Numbered from the stretch's first letter, positions 54,654 through 64,000 are shown. The stretch: DNA of 64,000 bases from Phytoseiulus persimilis (GCA_037576195.1 CM075103.1:23808001-23872000), one strand, 5' to 3'. Translations and numbers: made by a program. Notes: a model not told the origin generated them from the sequence alone.

Positions 54654-54816
54654 TGTAGTATTTGTTGTTGGAGCGGTACCGGAACTATTTCTTGTAGACC
54701 ATGACTCACGGGTTTAGTGTCTTTGTGGCACACGACGTGTGTGTATTTATTTACATTTGAACCCTCTTGATGGAATCCTCAACTGTGCATGGAAGCTTGG
54801 TTATACATATATGACA
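54654..54816 (-). repeat. Gypsy 5' LTR
   Basis: 163 bp, minus-strand TGTCATATATG ... TACTACA. Its first 50 bp match 44286-44335. It ends against NLR sequence CTCATCGACATGAAC at 54817. Confidence 0.75.
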
Positions 54817-54872
54817 CTCATCGACATGAACGTAGACATAATGATGTTATGTGAAACGCGTCTTATTATGAA
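54817..54872 (+). pseudogene. NLR copy C, second segment
   Basis: 56 bp matching 18006-18061: part of the APE domain around MNVDIMMLCETRLIMN. Bordered by the Gypsy LTR and Helitron 1. Confidence 0.85.
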
Positions 54873-54989
54873 CCAGCCGGCCTTTGGCCGACTGGAGTCG
54901 GCCGCGCTGCGCGCGGTTGGACGGCGCTCCCTGCCATCGAGGCACTTTTCTCTCCCTTCACTGGATCAGCATTCTGATTTTGGAAAATA

Positions 54990-55871
54990 TGGCCAGATTG
55001 ACCCCGGAATCACCCCTCCAGAGTTGGGAAGTAATGCTCAGATTGACCCCGGAATCACCCCTCCAGAGTTGGAAAGTAATGCTCAGATTGGTCTCGGAAT
55101 CACCCCTCCAGAGTTGGAAAGTAATGCTCAGATTGGTCTCGGAATCACCCCTCCAGAGTTGGAAAGTAATGCTCAGATTGGTCTCGGAATCACCCCTCCA
55201 GAGTTGGAAAATAATGCTCAGATTGGTCTCGGAATCACCCCTCCAGAGTTGGAAAGTAATGCTCAGATTGGTCTCGGAATCACCCCTCCAGAGTTGGAAG
55301 ATAATGCTCAGATTGGTCTCGGAATCACCCCTCCAGAGTTGGAAAGTAATGCTCAGATTGGTCTCGGAATCACCCCTCCAGAGTTGGGAAGTAATGCTCA
55401 GATTGGTCTCGGAATCACCCCTCCAGAGTTGGAAAATAATGCTCAGATTGGTCTCGGAATCACTCCCCAGAGTTGGAAAGTAATGCTCAGATTGGTCTCG
55501 GAATCATCCCTCCAGAGTTGGAAAGTAATGCTCAGATTGGTCTCGGAATCACCCCTCCAGAGTTGGGAAGTAATGCTCAGATTGGTCTCGGAATCACCCC
55601 TCCAGAGTTGGGAAGTAATGCTCAGATTGACCACGGAATCAACCCTTCAGAGTTGGGAAGTAATGCTCAGACTGACCACGGAATCAACCCTTCAGAGTTG
55701 GGAAGTAATGCTCAGATTGACCACGGAATCAACCCTTCAGAGTTGGAAAGTAATGCTCAGATTGGTCTCGGAATCACCCCTTCAGAGTTGGGAAGTAATG
55801 CTCAGATTGACCACGGAATCAACCCTTCAGAGTTGGAAAGTAATGCTCAGATTGGTCTCGGAATCACCCCT
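54990..55871. repeat. 45-bp minisatellite, left part (Helitron 1)
   Basis: About 20 units of 45 bp; on minus each contains ggaggggtgattccgagacc. Because 45 is a multiple of 3, several frames stay open, including a 385-codon plus frame (54739-55896). Variants with TTGACCACGG or TTGACCCCGG replace TTGGTCTCGG in clusters, showing local unit amplification. Confidence 0.95.
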
Positions 55872-55928
55872 TCAGAGTTGGAAAGTATATATATAGTTTT
55901 ATTGCATGTAGTAACATAGTAGTGAAGA

Positions 55929-58748
55929 TTAAGCTTCTCCGAGTTTTTCTAATCCCGGGCTGGATTCACATAGTAAAGCGTGATAACGTGGACAACTTTG
56001 TCCACAAAGTTTACACACACAGGTATCCGTCGGGAAATGGTGTCCCTCTATGATACACAGATGATGATGATAACCGTGTACCACATAGCGCGAGAAGACA
56101 TGTCTCCTTACACACCTAGGACCGGTCCATGTTTCTCTTTGCTGCATGATGGGGTCGTCTTCTAGAAGTTTTCTTGCTTCGGTGAACTTAAACTTCCATT
56201 TGTCGAATAGTTTCTGCAGCTCTGGAGTTGTTTCTGTCATCAGTCTCTTTCTCATTGTTTCGACAAACGACTCCTCAATTCCTGCCATGATGTACAAGTA
56301 TCTGTTGAGCGAGCACTTTGGAACTCTGAAGACCCTTTTCAGATACGCGCAGAAGCACCTTTCGAACGTCTCGAAGTTTCGCTCGGTTAGGTGACGCCAT
56401 ATTCGTTTCATACCGTAGCTCAGCTTCGGTAATGCTTTCATATCGAATAGTTTTAGAGCTGTATCGACTGATAGGTGGTATGGATCACCTGCCTCTCCAT
56501 ACATCACCGCCACCGTCTTGCAGCAGATTTCTTCGATATGATCTGTGAAACACGTCCCCGTGGTCTGCAGGCGGATCCCTAGATATTTGGCCGATGATAC
56601 GAACTCTAGTGAATTTCCTTTCCACATGATTCGATCGTGATGACTTAGAGGACCACCCTTTCTTATCTTCATGACCATGGTTTTTGTTGGGTTCAGTCTG
56701 AGTTGTTCCGCTTCTAGATGTTCGCCGACAATGTTGAGCATCTTTTGTAGTTGCTGTCGATGCCTATGGAGCAGAATGATGTCATCTGCGAACATTGCAA
56801 TCGTTCCCGTTCTAAACTCCTCCGTTATTTTCCTCGGGAGGTCGGCAAGCAACAGCGAGAATCCGGAGCAGCTTAGCGGATCGCCTTGTGGTGTGCCTCT
56901 GTTTTGCTGCACCTCGACAACCGCGTTCCCGCCGACGCATACTCGCAGTTCATCTCTGTGGAAGAAGCTTTCAATGACCTTGAGCATTTGGCCATTCACT
57001 CCTGCTTGCTTGAACTTGTCGACCATTCGTTGTCGTAGGGCAAGATCAAATGCTTTCTGGCAATCAATAAATAATGCATACGTTTGTTGCTCTTGACTCT
57101 TCAGGCTTCGTTCGATTTCTGACATCACCACATGTAGAGCGTCTTGAGTTCCGATTCCCCTCCTGAAGCCAAATTGTTGGGGGGGCAAGAAATCCTCGAG
57201 CATGAATTCGATGCGCCTTATCACTCCCTTGAAGAAGATCTTCTTGAGCGTTGCCTCGCTCGCGATTCCTCGATAGAGATCCATACTGTCCTTTGGGTCT
57301 GTCGGTTTCCCTTCGAAGAGGAGTGTGAGCGTTGATTTGTGCCATGAGCTGGGAATTTTGCCTTCTTCCATTATCTTATTGAATACTTCCGAGATGGGTT
57401 CAGTTGCGCATTGATCGAAGTCTTTCCAGTGTTCATAATATATTCCATCTGGTCCAGCGCTTTTGCCGTTTGGCAGCGTTTCCATGATTGCCCGAACTTC
57501 TTGTGCAGTCCAGGGTGCATTTATCAGCGATTGTTCGTAGGTGAGAGGTAAGGTCACCTCGATCACCGGATTACCAACCGTTTGATCGTGAAGGAGTCGT
57601 TCAAAGTGCGCTTTGATTGCTTCTGGTTGTGCATTACATGTAGTTTTGCCTTTGGCTCTCTTTATGTACATGTACGGGTGCTGTTCGGCAAGTGCTATTA
57701 TCCTTGATTCGTCTTCTTCGAAACATTTTCGTTTGCTGGATTCGATTGCACGGTGATATTTCCTCCTTGCCTTTCTGTACTCTTCCATGGCTTCGGTAGA
57801 GCCCTCTCGTGTGCGTCTGAGCCAATCCTTCGTTTCTCTGAGTAGCTGTCTACATTCGTTTGTGAACCAGCGTTTCCTCGGCTTCGCTTGTTTTCTCGCT
57901 CTCAGGACCGTGAGTATACTTGTTGTCAACGCTTCTTCACCCTTGTCTACCGTTGATACCGATAGCATGTTTTGAAGTCTTTGTTGGTCCATGTTATTCC
58001 TCAATTCGATCGTGGAAATTTTCCGAGAGAATCTTCTTGTTGGTTGGGATTCCATATTCTCCGTTACACTTCGGCCTCCGACGTATTTCATGCAGACCGG
58101 AAGATGCTTCCTAAGTGGGTTACAGTGGACTTGTACTGAATCTACTTCTACGAGTGCATTTACAAAGTATAAATCAATTGTACTGCCTCCGCTCGCACCG
58201 AGATATGTTTGGACATTCGGATCATTAACTAATTCTAGGCACATGGCTTTCATTGTATCCTCTAGACAGCTTCCCTTGTTATCGGTCGCGACTGGATCAA
58301 TTCTTGAGTTATAGTCTCCGGCCGCTATGACTGCCTTCGACAGATCCATCTTCGCCAGAGCTCTGTTTACTATATCAATGACTTCAATCGCTCTGAAGTG
58401 CGGCTGTATGTAGAATAACGCGACTTCCATATCTTTGTTGCCGATGATTATGTAGTTGTCGTCTCGCTCGACGATCTTGAACTGCGGGAATTTATTCTTG
58501 ACAAATATCGAGATTCCACCAATGGGTCTTCCACCTTGCGTTGATGGTTTCGCCAGTACGTGATATCCAATAAATTCCTCAAGATTTGTTTCTTCCTTGA
58601 GGAAGGTTTCTGTGAGTAGTAGGTAATCGTGTTGCGTCAGATAGGTTTCGTCTTCCATCTTTCCTAGGAGACCCTTGAAACCCTCGCAGTTCCAAAGTAG
58701 CATTGAGTTGTTTACTTTCGGAACTGGTTCTTCCTGTTCGATTCCCAC
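55929..58748 (-). CDS. APE endonuclease-reverse transcriptase, intact ORF2
   Basis: 939 codons without a break. The APE domain (residues about 12-230): LLWNCEGFKG, LTETFLKEE, AAGDYNSRID, GSTIDLYFVN, and KHLPVC in place of SDH. RT (about 420-720): NGKSAGPDGIYYEHW, DLYRGIASEATLKK, QFGFRRGIGTQDAL, ALFIDCQKAFDLA (first D), NRGTPQGDPLS and the catalytic AMFADDIILL, then LRLNPTKTMVMK. The C-terminus has a Cys/His cluster (CVCKLCGQSCPRYHALLC). It nicks DNA and reverse transcribes element RNA. The frame starts at 58748; a preceding frame (58948-58712) overlaps it by 37 bases. Clade not assigned. The intact state implies recent activity. Confidence 0.88.
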   Translation of the reverse strand: MGIEQEEPVPKVNNSMLLWNCEGFKGLLGKMEDETYLTQHDYLLLTETFLKEETNLEEFIGYHVLAKPSTQGGRPIGGISIFVKNKFPQFKIVERDDNYIIIGNKDMEVALFYIQPHFRAIEVIDIVNRALAKMDLSKAVIAAGDYNSRIDPVATDNKGSCLEDTMKAMCLELVNDPNVQTYLGASGGSTIDLYFVNALVEVDSVQVHCNPLRKHLPVCMKYVGGRSVTENMESQPTRRFSRKISTIELRNNMDQQRLQNMLSVSTVDKGEEALTTSILTVLRARKQAKPRKRWFTNECRQLLRETKDWLRRTREGSTEAMEEYRKARRKYHRAIESSKRKCFEEDESRIIALAEQHPYMYIKRAKGKTTCNAQPEAIKAHFERLLHDQTVGNPVIEVTLPLTYEQSLINAPWTAQEVRAIMETLPNGKSAGPDGIYYEHWKDFDQCATEPISEVFNKIMEEGKIPSSWHKSTLTLLFEGKPTDPKDSMDLYRGIASEATLKKIFFKGVIRRIEFMLEDFLPPQQFGFRRGIGTQDALHVVMSEIERSLKSQEQQTYALFIDCQKAFDLALRQRMVDKFKQAGVNGQMLKVIESFFHRDELRVCVGGNAVVEVQQNRGTPQGDPLSCSGFSLLLADLPRKITEEFRTGTIAMFADDIILLHRHRQQLQKMLNIVGEHLEAEQLRLNPTKTMVMKIRKGGPLSHHDRIMWKGNSLEFVSSAKYLGIRLQTTGTCFTDHIEEICCKTVAVMYGEAGDPYHLSVDTALKLFDMKALPKLSYGMKRIWRHLTERNFETFERCFCAYLKRVFRVPKCSLNRYLYIMAGIEESFVETMRKRLMTETTPELQKLFDKWKFKFTEARKLLEDDPIMQQRETWTGPRCVRRHVFSRYVVHGYHHHLCIIEGHHFPTDTCVCKLCGQSCPRYHALLCESSPGLEKLGEA

Positions 58749-58948
58749 ATTCTTCTTCTTTGCGGATGCCTCTCTTCGCCTGGGCCTATTTCGTATGCTC
58801 GAATGGCGTCCATGATCGGTTTCACAAGGTCCGTTCTTCCCTGCGTGTGACTGTCTCTTCTCCGCTCCGTGCCGTACGTTATCCTGCCTGGAACTTGTAA
58901 ATTTGGGAAATCTTTTGGAGCGTTCCTTCTGATGAGTCGATGGTTCAC
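58712..58948 (-). CDS. Short basic ORF upstream of the intact ORF2
   Basis: 78 codons, Arg-rich (MNHRLIRRNAPKDFPNLQVP ... RRRMWESNRKNQFRK), overlapping ORF2 by 37 bases. Either a very small ORF1, or the true N-terminus of ORF2 separated by a frameshift. No domain. Confidence 0.4.
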   Translation of the reverse strand: MNHRLIRRNAPKDFPNLQVPGRITYGTERRRDSHTQGRTDLVKPIMDAIRAYEIGPGEERHPQRRRMWESNRKNQFRK

Positions 58949-59056
58949 GCGGTCTTCCCTCCTGCTTGTGGTCAGTATCCGCGTGGATCCGTGCTGATCT
59001 CCGGGCTTGTTCGGTTTGTGGTTCCGTTCTTGGTTTGGTTTGGGCTTGAATTCTTG

Positions 59057-59960
59057 TCAGAGTTGGAAAGTAATGCTCAGATTGGTCTCGGAATCACCCC
59101 TCCAGAGTTGGAAAGTAATGCTCAGATTGGTCTCGGAATCACCCCTCCAGAGCTGGAAAGTAATGCTCAGATTGGTCTCGGAATCACCCCTCCAGAGTTG
59201 GAAAGTAATGCTCAGATTGGTCTCGGAATCACCCCTCCAGAGTTGGAAAGTAATGCTCAGATTGGTCTCGGAATCACCCCTCCAGAGTTGGAAAGTAATG
59301 CTCAAATTGGTCTCGGAATCACCCCTCCAGAGTTGGAAAGTAATGCTCAGATTGGTCTCGGAATCACCCCTCCAGAGTTGGGAAGTAATGCTCAGATTGG
59401 TCTCGGAATCACCCCTCCAGAGTTGGAAAGTAATGCTCAGATTGGTCTCGGAATCACCCCTCCAGAGTTGGAAAGTAATGCTCAGATTGGTCTCGGAATC
59501 ACCCCTCCAGAGTTGGAAAGTAATGCTCAGATTGGTCTCGGAATCACCCCTCCAGAGTTGGAAAGTAATGCTCAGATTGGTCTCGGAATCACCCCTCCAG
59601 AGTTGGGAAGTAATGCTCAGATTGACCACGGAATCAACCCTTCAGAGTTGGGAAGTAATGCTCAGATTGACCACGGAATCAACCCTTCAGAGTTGGGAAG
59701 TAATGCTCAGATTGACTCCGGAATCATCCCTCCAGAGTTGGGAAGTAATGTTCAGATTGGTCTCGGAATCACCCCTCCAGAGTTGGAAAGTAATGCTCAG
59801 GTTGACTCCGGAATCATCCCTCCACGTTTTGAAAAGTATGTCCAGATTGGTTTCGGAATCACCCCTCCAGCTTTTGAAAAGTATAGTCAGACTCGTACCG
59901 GAATCACCTCTCCAGACTCGGGAGAGTATGTTCAGATTGGTCCCGGAATCACCTTCATGT
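59057..59960. repeat. 45-bp minisatellite, right part (Helitron 1)
   Basis: About 20 further units continuing the same array after the non-LTR insertion. The last units (59820-59960) are degenerate. Open frames of up to 351 codons here are a by-product of the repeat. Confidence 0.95.
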
Positions 59961-60024
59961 CTTCCAGAAAAAGTGCGGACGAACTGACAAACTGACAGAC
60001 TAAGCCGATTATATATAGTAAGGA

Positions 60025-60052
60025 TGACGAGAAAGCACCACCCATTGAGGAA
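60025..60052 (+). pseudogene. NLR copy C, third segment
   Basis: 28 bp of APE coding sequence (DEKAPPIEE) lying between the two Helitrons, contiguous in copies A and B with the segments on either side. Confidence 0.85.
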
Positions 60053-62002
60053 TCTATATATATAAAAATCCAGGGTCTGTTTGTTTGTTTGTTTGTTTGT
60101 CTGTTTGTTTGTTTGTCCTCAATAGGCTCCTCTGGGATTGATCGGATCGACTTGGAACAAACTGCATAATGTGGGGCGGCTCACCGGGAAGGACATAGGC
60201 CACCCACCCCTCCCCTCCTCCCCCTCCCCTCATCCCCCCCTCGCGATTTACCCCAACATTGACCCCCTCCATACTGTCACCCGCATCCAAATTCTGACGA
60301 TAAGGTGCACCGCCCCGTTATGACGCCAGCCAGACTCTTAGGCCTCATCCCATCGTCATCGGATATCCTTCCCCACCCCCTCTCCTATACATCTATCATA
60401 AAAATCTATCATGAAAATATCTGGAGGGGTGATTCTGAGACCAATAAGGCCACTACTTCCCACCTCTGGAGGGGTGATTCCGAGACAAATCTGGCCATTA
60501 GTTTCCGACTCTGGAGGGTTGATTACGAGACAAATCTGGCCATTACTTTCCAACTCTGAAGGGGTGATTCCGAGACCAATCTGGCCATTAGTTTCCAACA
60601 CTGGAGGGGTGATTCCGGTGCCAATCTGGCCATTACTTTCCAACTTCAGGGGGTGATTCCGAGACCAATCTGGCCATTACTTTCCAACTCTGGAGTGGTG
60701 ATTCCGGTGCCCATCTGGCCATTACTTTCAAACTTCAGAGGGGTGATTCTGAGACCAATCTGGCCATTAGTTTCCAACTCTGGGGGGGGGGGGTGATTCC
60801 GGTGCCAATCTGGCCATCACTTTCCAACTCTGGAGGGGTGATTCCGGTGCCAATCTGGCCATTACTTTCCAACTCTGGAGGGGTGATTCCGGTACCAATC
60901 TGGCCATTACTTTCCAACTCTGGAGGGGTGATTCCGAGACCAATCTGGCCATTAGTTTCCAGCTCTGGAGGGGTGATTCCGGTGCCAATCTGGCCATTAC
61001 TTTCCTACTTTAGAGGGGTGATTCTGAGACCAATCTGTCCATTAGTTTCCAACTCTGGAGGGGTGATTACGAGACCAATCTGGCCGTTAGTTTCCAACTC
61101 TGGAGGGATGATTCCGGGAGCAATCTGAGCATTACTTCCCAAGCCTGGAGGGGTGATTCCGGGAGCAATCTGAGCATTACTTTCCAACTCTGGAGGAGTG
61201 ATTCCGAGACCAATCTGGCCAATAGTTTCTAACTCTGGAGGGGTGATTCCGGTGCCAATCTGGCCATTACTTTCCAACTTTAGAGGGGTGATTCCGAGAC
61301 CAATCTGGCCATTACTTTCCAACTCTGGAGGGATGATTCCGAAACCAATCTGGCCAATAGTTTCCAACTCTGGAGGGGTGATTCCGAGACCAATCTGAGC
61401 ATCAATTTCCAACTCAGGAGGGGTGATTTCGGGACCAATCTAACCATTACTTTCCAACTCTGGAGGGGTGATTCCGAGACCAATCCGACCATTACTTCCC
61501 AACTCTGGAGGGGTGATTTCAGGACCAATCTGACCATTACTTTCCAACTCTGGAGGGATGATTCCGGGACCAATCTGACCATCGCTTTCCAAGTTTAGAG
61601 GAGTGATCTCGGGACCAATCTGACCATACTCTTCCAAGTCTGGAGGGGTGATTCCGAGACCAATCTGACTATCACTTTTCAAGTCTGGAGGGGTGATCTC
61701 GAGACAAATCTAACCATACTTTTCAAAACCTGGAGGGTTGATTCCGGGACCAATCTGACCATGCTTCCCCGAATCTGAAGGGATGATTACGACACCAATC
61801 TGACCATACTTCTCAAAACCATGATGCTGACCAAGTGAAGAGAGAGGAAAGTGCCTCGATTCCAGGTCAGAATCCTATCGAGAATCGGTGGCCACTCCCG
61901 AAGGTCTCATGACACTACATTTAAGGCAATGTGTGCCTGTCAGCAGTAGACTCCCAAAGCAAGGGACGGGTCGGCCAGCGTAGTCGGCCGAAGGCCGGCT
62001 AG
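60053..62002 (+). mobile_element. Non-autonomous Helitron 2 with 45-bp minisatellite
   Basis: 1950 bp. Starts TC at 60053, ends hairpin GGCCGAAGGCC then CTAG at 61999-62002. The empty site shows insertion between A and T. The first 70 bp hold a TTTG repeat. The 45-bp array (60415-61830) has the same unit as Helitron 1 but is more diverged. The 3' 200 bp match the 3' end of Helitron 1 (TCGAGGCACTTTCCTCTC region and terminal hairpin). No gene. Confidence 0.88.
60415..61830. repeat. 45-bp minisatellite (Helitron 2)
   Basis: About 31 units in the opposite plus-strand orientation, i.e. the same orientation relative to the Helitron. A variant with GGTGCC in place of GAGACC alternates in the first half. 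A run of G (60783-60792) breaks the period. Confidence 0.95.
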
Positions 62003-63828
62003 TACAACATAATATCCAACAACCGGCGAGGCCCGACTGGGAGAAACTCGAATGGTGGCGTAGCTATCCTATACAGGGAAAACTGTGTCGAAGACTGGAA
62101 CCACAAAGGCAATGACTTCATTGCCCAAGCAACGTGGATTGGCAGACAACGATGGATATTCATATCCTTCTACATATATGAATCATGGAACAGTAAGGGA
62201 AAACAAAACCCTCACCAGATCCATGAGCACACTCATCGAGCAAAAGTGCTCGCCGCTAGATAAGATTATCATAGGTGGTGACGCCAATGCGCATATCCCC
62301 AGCCTCGATGGAAAATCAAACAAAAGAGGACAGATCCTCGAGGAGTTTTCCATTGAGAACGGACTCACTATACTAAACATGACTGAGCGATGCGAAGGAA
62401 AATTCACTCGAGGGGAGTCAGCGATAGACTACTTTCTTGTGAACGGCGCAGCGCTGAGTCACATAGACTCCATGACCATCGACGGAGACAGGATCATAGC
62501 ACTGAGCGATCATAATCTTCTGAGAATTAAATGCGCAGCCCAGCAGAGTCATGTACCAAAAATCAAGAAACGGATCCACTCGATGCGTCCGCTTCTCGCT
62601 GCGCAAATAGTTGAGAATCAACTTGAGGCGCACCCAGGTGGCCTTCCACTGGGATATGAAGACTTTAAGGAAAAGATCCTAGGAGCAATCAAAAAATTAC
62701 GACGTATCCACCGATGCGTCCACCGCACACTTATCCGATCTAAGAGTCTAGACGAGCTAATTGGATACCGGAGAGAGTGCGGCCGACTCTGGAGACAGAG
62801 GAAACGCCAACTGAACTCTGTCGCGAGAAATGGTACCACAGAGCACCGTGAGACCGACAAACATAGCGGCGTTGGAGACCCGACAACGAACACACCACAT
62901 GTGCGTTCAAGAGAACAGAGAGGGCAAACAACGCATGCGCCCTTCGAAACACTCAGTGACTGTGACGTTGTAGAGGCAGAAAGCCGATACCGCGCAGCAC
63001 AACAGCAAGTTCGCGAGGAAGTGCAGAGAGAAGTGAGGCAACGTGACCACCAAATATGCCTGGATATCCTCAAAGCACCCAGAAACAACAGAGCTAAAAG
63101 GCTGTGGCAGTTCCTGAGTCGAAGTAAGGACACTGGACGCCCGTCTGGCACCAGGATCAAAGACCGAAATGGTCTCCTGATTCCAAACGACGACTTGACA
63201 GATCACCTAAATGGCGTAGGAATTGCTGGAAGCAAGCAAGACCAACGATCAGGAAGACCTGTGGCGAGGAAGCAGAGATCCCACAGGAATCGTTACAGGC
63301 CCAGAAGAAGCCAAGAGAGCGATGAGTACCATCCAAAACCGCTCAGGCTGTGGCCTCGATGGTACCCCACCGAAAGTCTTGAAAAATCTGCAGAGTGAAG
63401 GTGTAAAGCAAATCACCGAACTATTAAACAGAATGTTTTCCGGAGCCGAATACATACCAGAGGACTGGAAACAGAGAAGAGCGTCCCTCATAGAAAAAGG
63501 AAACTCTAAAAAAGGACACCTGAACACATTTCGACCGATCACCATCACCCCAGTCCTGTACAGACTATTCACCAAGATCTTCACCTCAAAGATCCGAGAG
63601 TGGATCCAGAATTAACAGGTTCTGGGGGAGAAGCAGAACGGCTTTAGATCAGGTGGGCGTGGAGACAATAACATCTTCATACTTAATTCCGCCATAGAGA
63701 TCGCCAGAGAAAACAAGCAAGGTATGATAGCCTGCTTCCTGGACTGCTCCCGAGCCTTCGACAGAATTGACCGCGAAGAACTGTGGAAGATTCTACGCAG
63801 ACTCGGAATGGAACCCAGCCGGGTCGAC
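62003..63828 (+). pseudogene. NLR copy C, last segment: APE remainder and partial RT
   Basis: Resumes at TACAACATAATATCC exactly where the third segment ended. The frame 62085-63398 covers the later APE blocks (GGDANAHIPS, AIDYFLVN, LSDHNLLRI) and the linker; 63223-63615 covers FRPITITPVLYRLF. The TAA before the NGFRS block and the frameshift near 63230 are shared with A and B. It breaks at GTCGAC (63828), the same base as copy B. Confidence 0.82.
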
Positions 63829-64000
63829 TAAGGCTAAGGAGCTGGAGATGGACGAAGAAGTTTCAAGGAATCTCTTGAAAGTCTAGCAGAAGATTCTAAT
63901 CCTGTAGCCGGATCGGTACGTCGAGAAGCGGCAGCATTCCCCGCGTAATTGATAACATAGAGCATGCCCGCCCGGGATGACGTGATCACAACTGATATGC
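63829..64000 (+). repeat. Tail shared with 32048-32220
   Basis: TAAGGCTAAGGAGCTGGAG onward is nearly identical to the sequence after NLR copy B, which there leads into the next F-box unit. Suggests another unit beyond the window. Confidence 0.75.

Larger units (their letters stand above)
44286..54816 (-). mobile_element. Gypsy LTR retrotransposon, split by BEL and truncated
   Basis: Minus strand: 5' LTR 54816-54654, primer-site-like TGGTGTCAGAG directly after it, Gag, protease (cut by the BEL insertion at 53506), RT from 46095, integrase, purine tract AAAAGGAAGA, and a 50-bp remnant of the 3' LTR (44335-44286). Without BEL the element is only about 3.1 kb because RNase H and the front of integrase are deleted. 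The 3' LTR lost 113 bp where the next element adjoins. Confidence 0.82.
55888..59056 (-). mobile_element. Near-intact APE non-LTR retrotransposon inside the minisatellite
   Basis: About 3.17 kb on minus, with a 939-codon ORF. Flanked by tcagagttggaaagta on both sides (55872-55887 and 59057-59072), a likely 16-bp target duplication, although repeat units make this ambiguous. The 3' end has AATAAA then a TATATATAC tail; the 5' UTR is about 110 bp to the first ATG at 58948. Its family is different from NLR, CR1-like and the restriction-endonuclease type. Confidence 0.85.
54873..60024 (-). mobile_element. Non-autonomous Helitron 1 with 45-bp minisatellite
   Basis: On minus it starts TC (60024) and ends with the hairpin GGCCAAAGGCC then CTGG (54873), fitting Helitron 5'-TC and CTRR-3' ends. 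The empty site in NLR copies A and B shows insertion between A and T with no duplication. Inside: about 40 units of a 45-bp tandem repeat, split by a non-LTR element (55888-59056). No Rep/helicase gene is present. Confidence 0.88.
32249..64000 (+). repeat. Tandem unit 3, expanded by nested insertions, runs off window
   Basis: Same order as unit 2. Without the nested elements it would be about 9.6 kb. Its end tail (63829-64000) matches 32048-32220, so the repeat continues beyond the window. Confidence 0.82.

Noticed and set aside
54990-55871. CRISPR-like array
   Set aside because: Contiguous tandem repeats without unique spacers, in an animal genome and inside a Helitron.
54739-55896. 385-codon plus frame across the 45-bp array, and similar frames at 58940-59995 and on minus
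   Set aside because: The repeat length is a multiple of three and lacks stops in several frames on both strands; no start context, no domain, and the frames are by-products of a Helitron minisatellite.
60084-60117. TTTG repeat as an independent microsatellite
   Set aside because: It is part of the 5' end of Helitron 2.
54873-62002. One large foldback-type transposon with inverted arms
   Set aside because: The 28 bp between the arms is NLR sequence, each arm has its own TC start and CTRR end, and the empty sites prove two separate Helitron insertions.

Overview
The window is repeat-dominated animal nuclear DNA, probably from an arthropod (a chelicerate such as a mite or tick is my guess, not proven). 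BEL/Pao, Merlin, Tigger/pogo, Copia, Gypsy, Helitron and several APE-type non-LTR elements occur together, eukaryotic poly(A) signals are present, and there is no prokaryotic signature. No tRNA, rRNA or CRISPR was seen.

Layout. (1) 1-1549: a broken gene reading as an HMG-box-like domain plus coiled coil. (2) 1550-3844: a Tigger/pogo DNA transposon with TA target duplication and frameshifted transposase. (3) 4051-13218: a Ty1/copia element with both LTRs and a CTCCT target duplication; about 4.2 kb of non-gag-pol sequence sits between its RNase H and 3' LTR, mostly with minus-strand reading frames. (4) 13676-64000: three tandem copies of one unit: F-box/LRR gene, then spacer, then an APE non-LTR retrotransposon (here 'NLR'). 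Unit 1 is about 13676-21630, unit 2 is 21631-32248, and unit 3 starts at 32249 and runs past the window end. F-box copies 1 and 3 are open for 622 codons; copy 2 is frameshifted. Unit 2 took a Merlin element (27689-29565).

The NLR of unit 3 is a nest. Its pieces are 39187-39716, 54817-54872, 60025-60052 and 62003-63828. Between them lie: a two-ORF restriction-endonuclease-type non-LTR element (39717-44285, minus); a Gypsy element (44286-54816, minus) split in its protease by a BEL/Pao element (46096-53505, minus, GGTGT duplication); a non-autonomous Helitron on minus (54873-60024), whose 45-bp minisatellite holds an intact non-LTR element (55888-59056, minus); and a second Helitron of the same family on plus (60053-62002). 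Most of these boundaries are fixed by comparing filled sites with the empty sites in units 1 and 2, or by target duplications.

The only candidate host genes are the F-box/LRR copies, small ORFs upstream of them, the HMG-box/coiled-coil gene, and passenger reading frames inside the Copia and BEL elements (one of these also HMG-box-like, antisense to BEL). Almost every transposon gene is broken; exceptions are the 939-codon non-LTR ORF, ORF1 of the restriction-endonuclease-type element, most of the BEL pol and the Merlin transposase. Frameshifts are common enough that some may be assembly indels.
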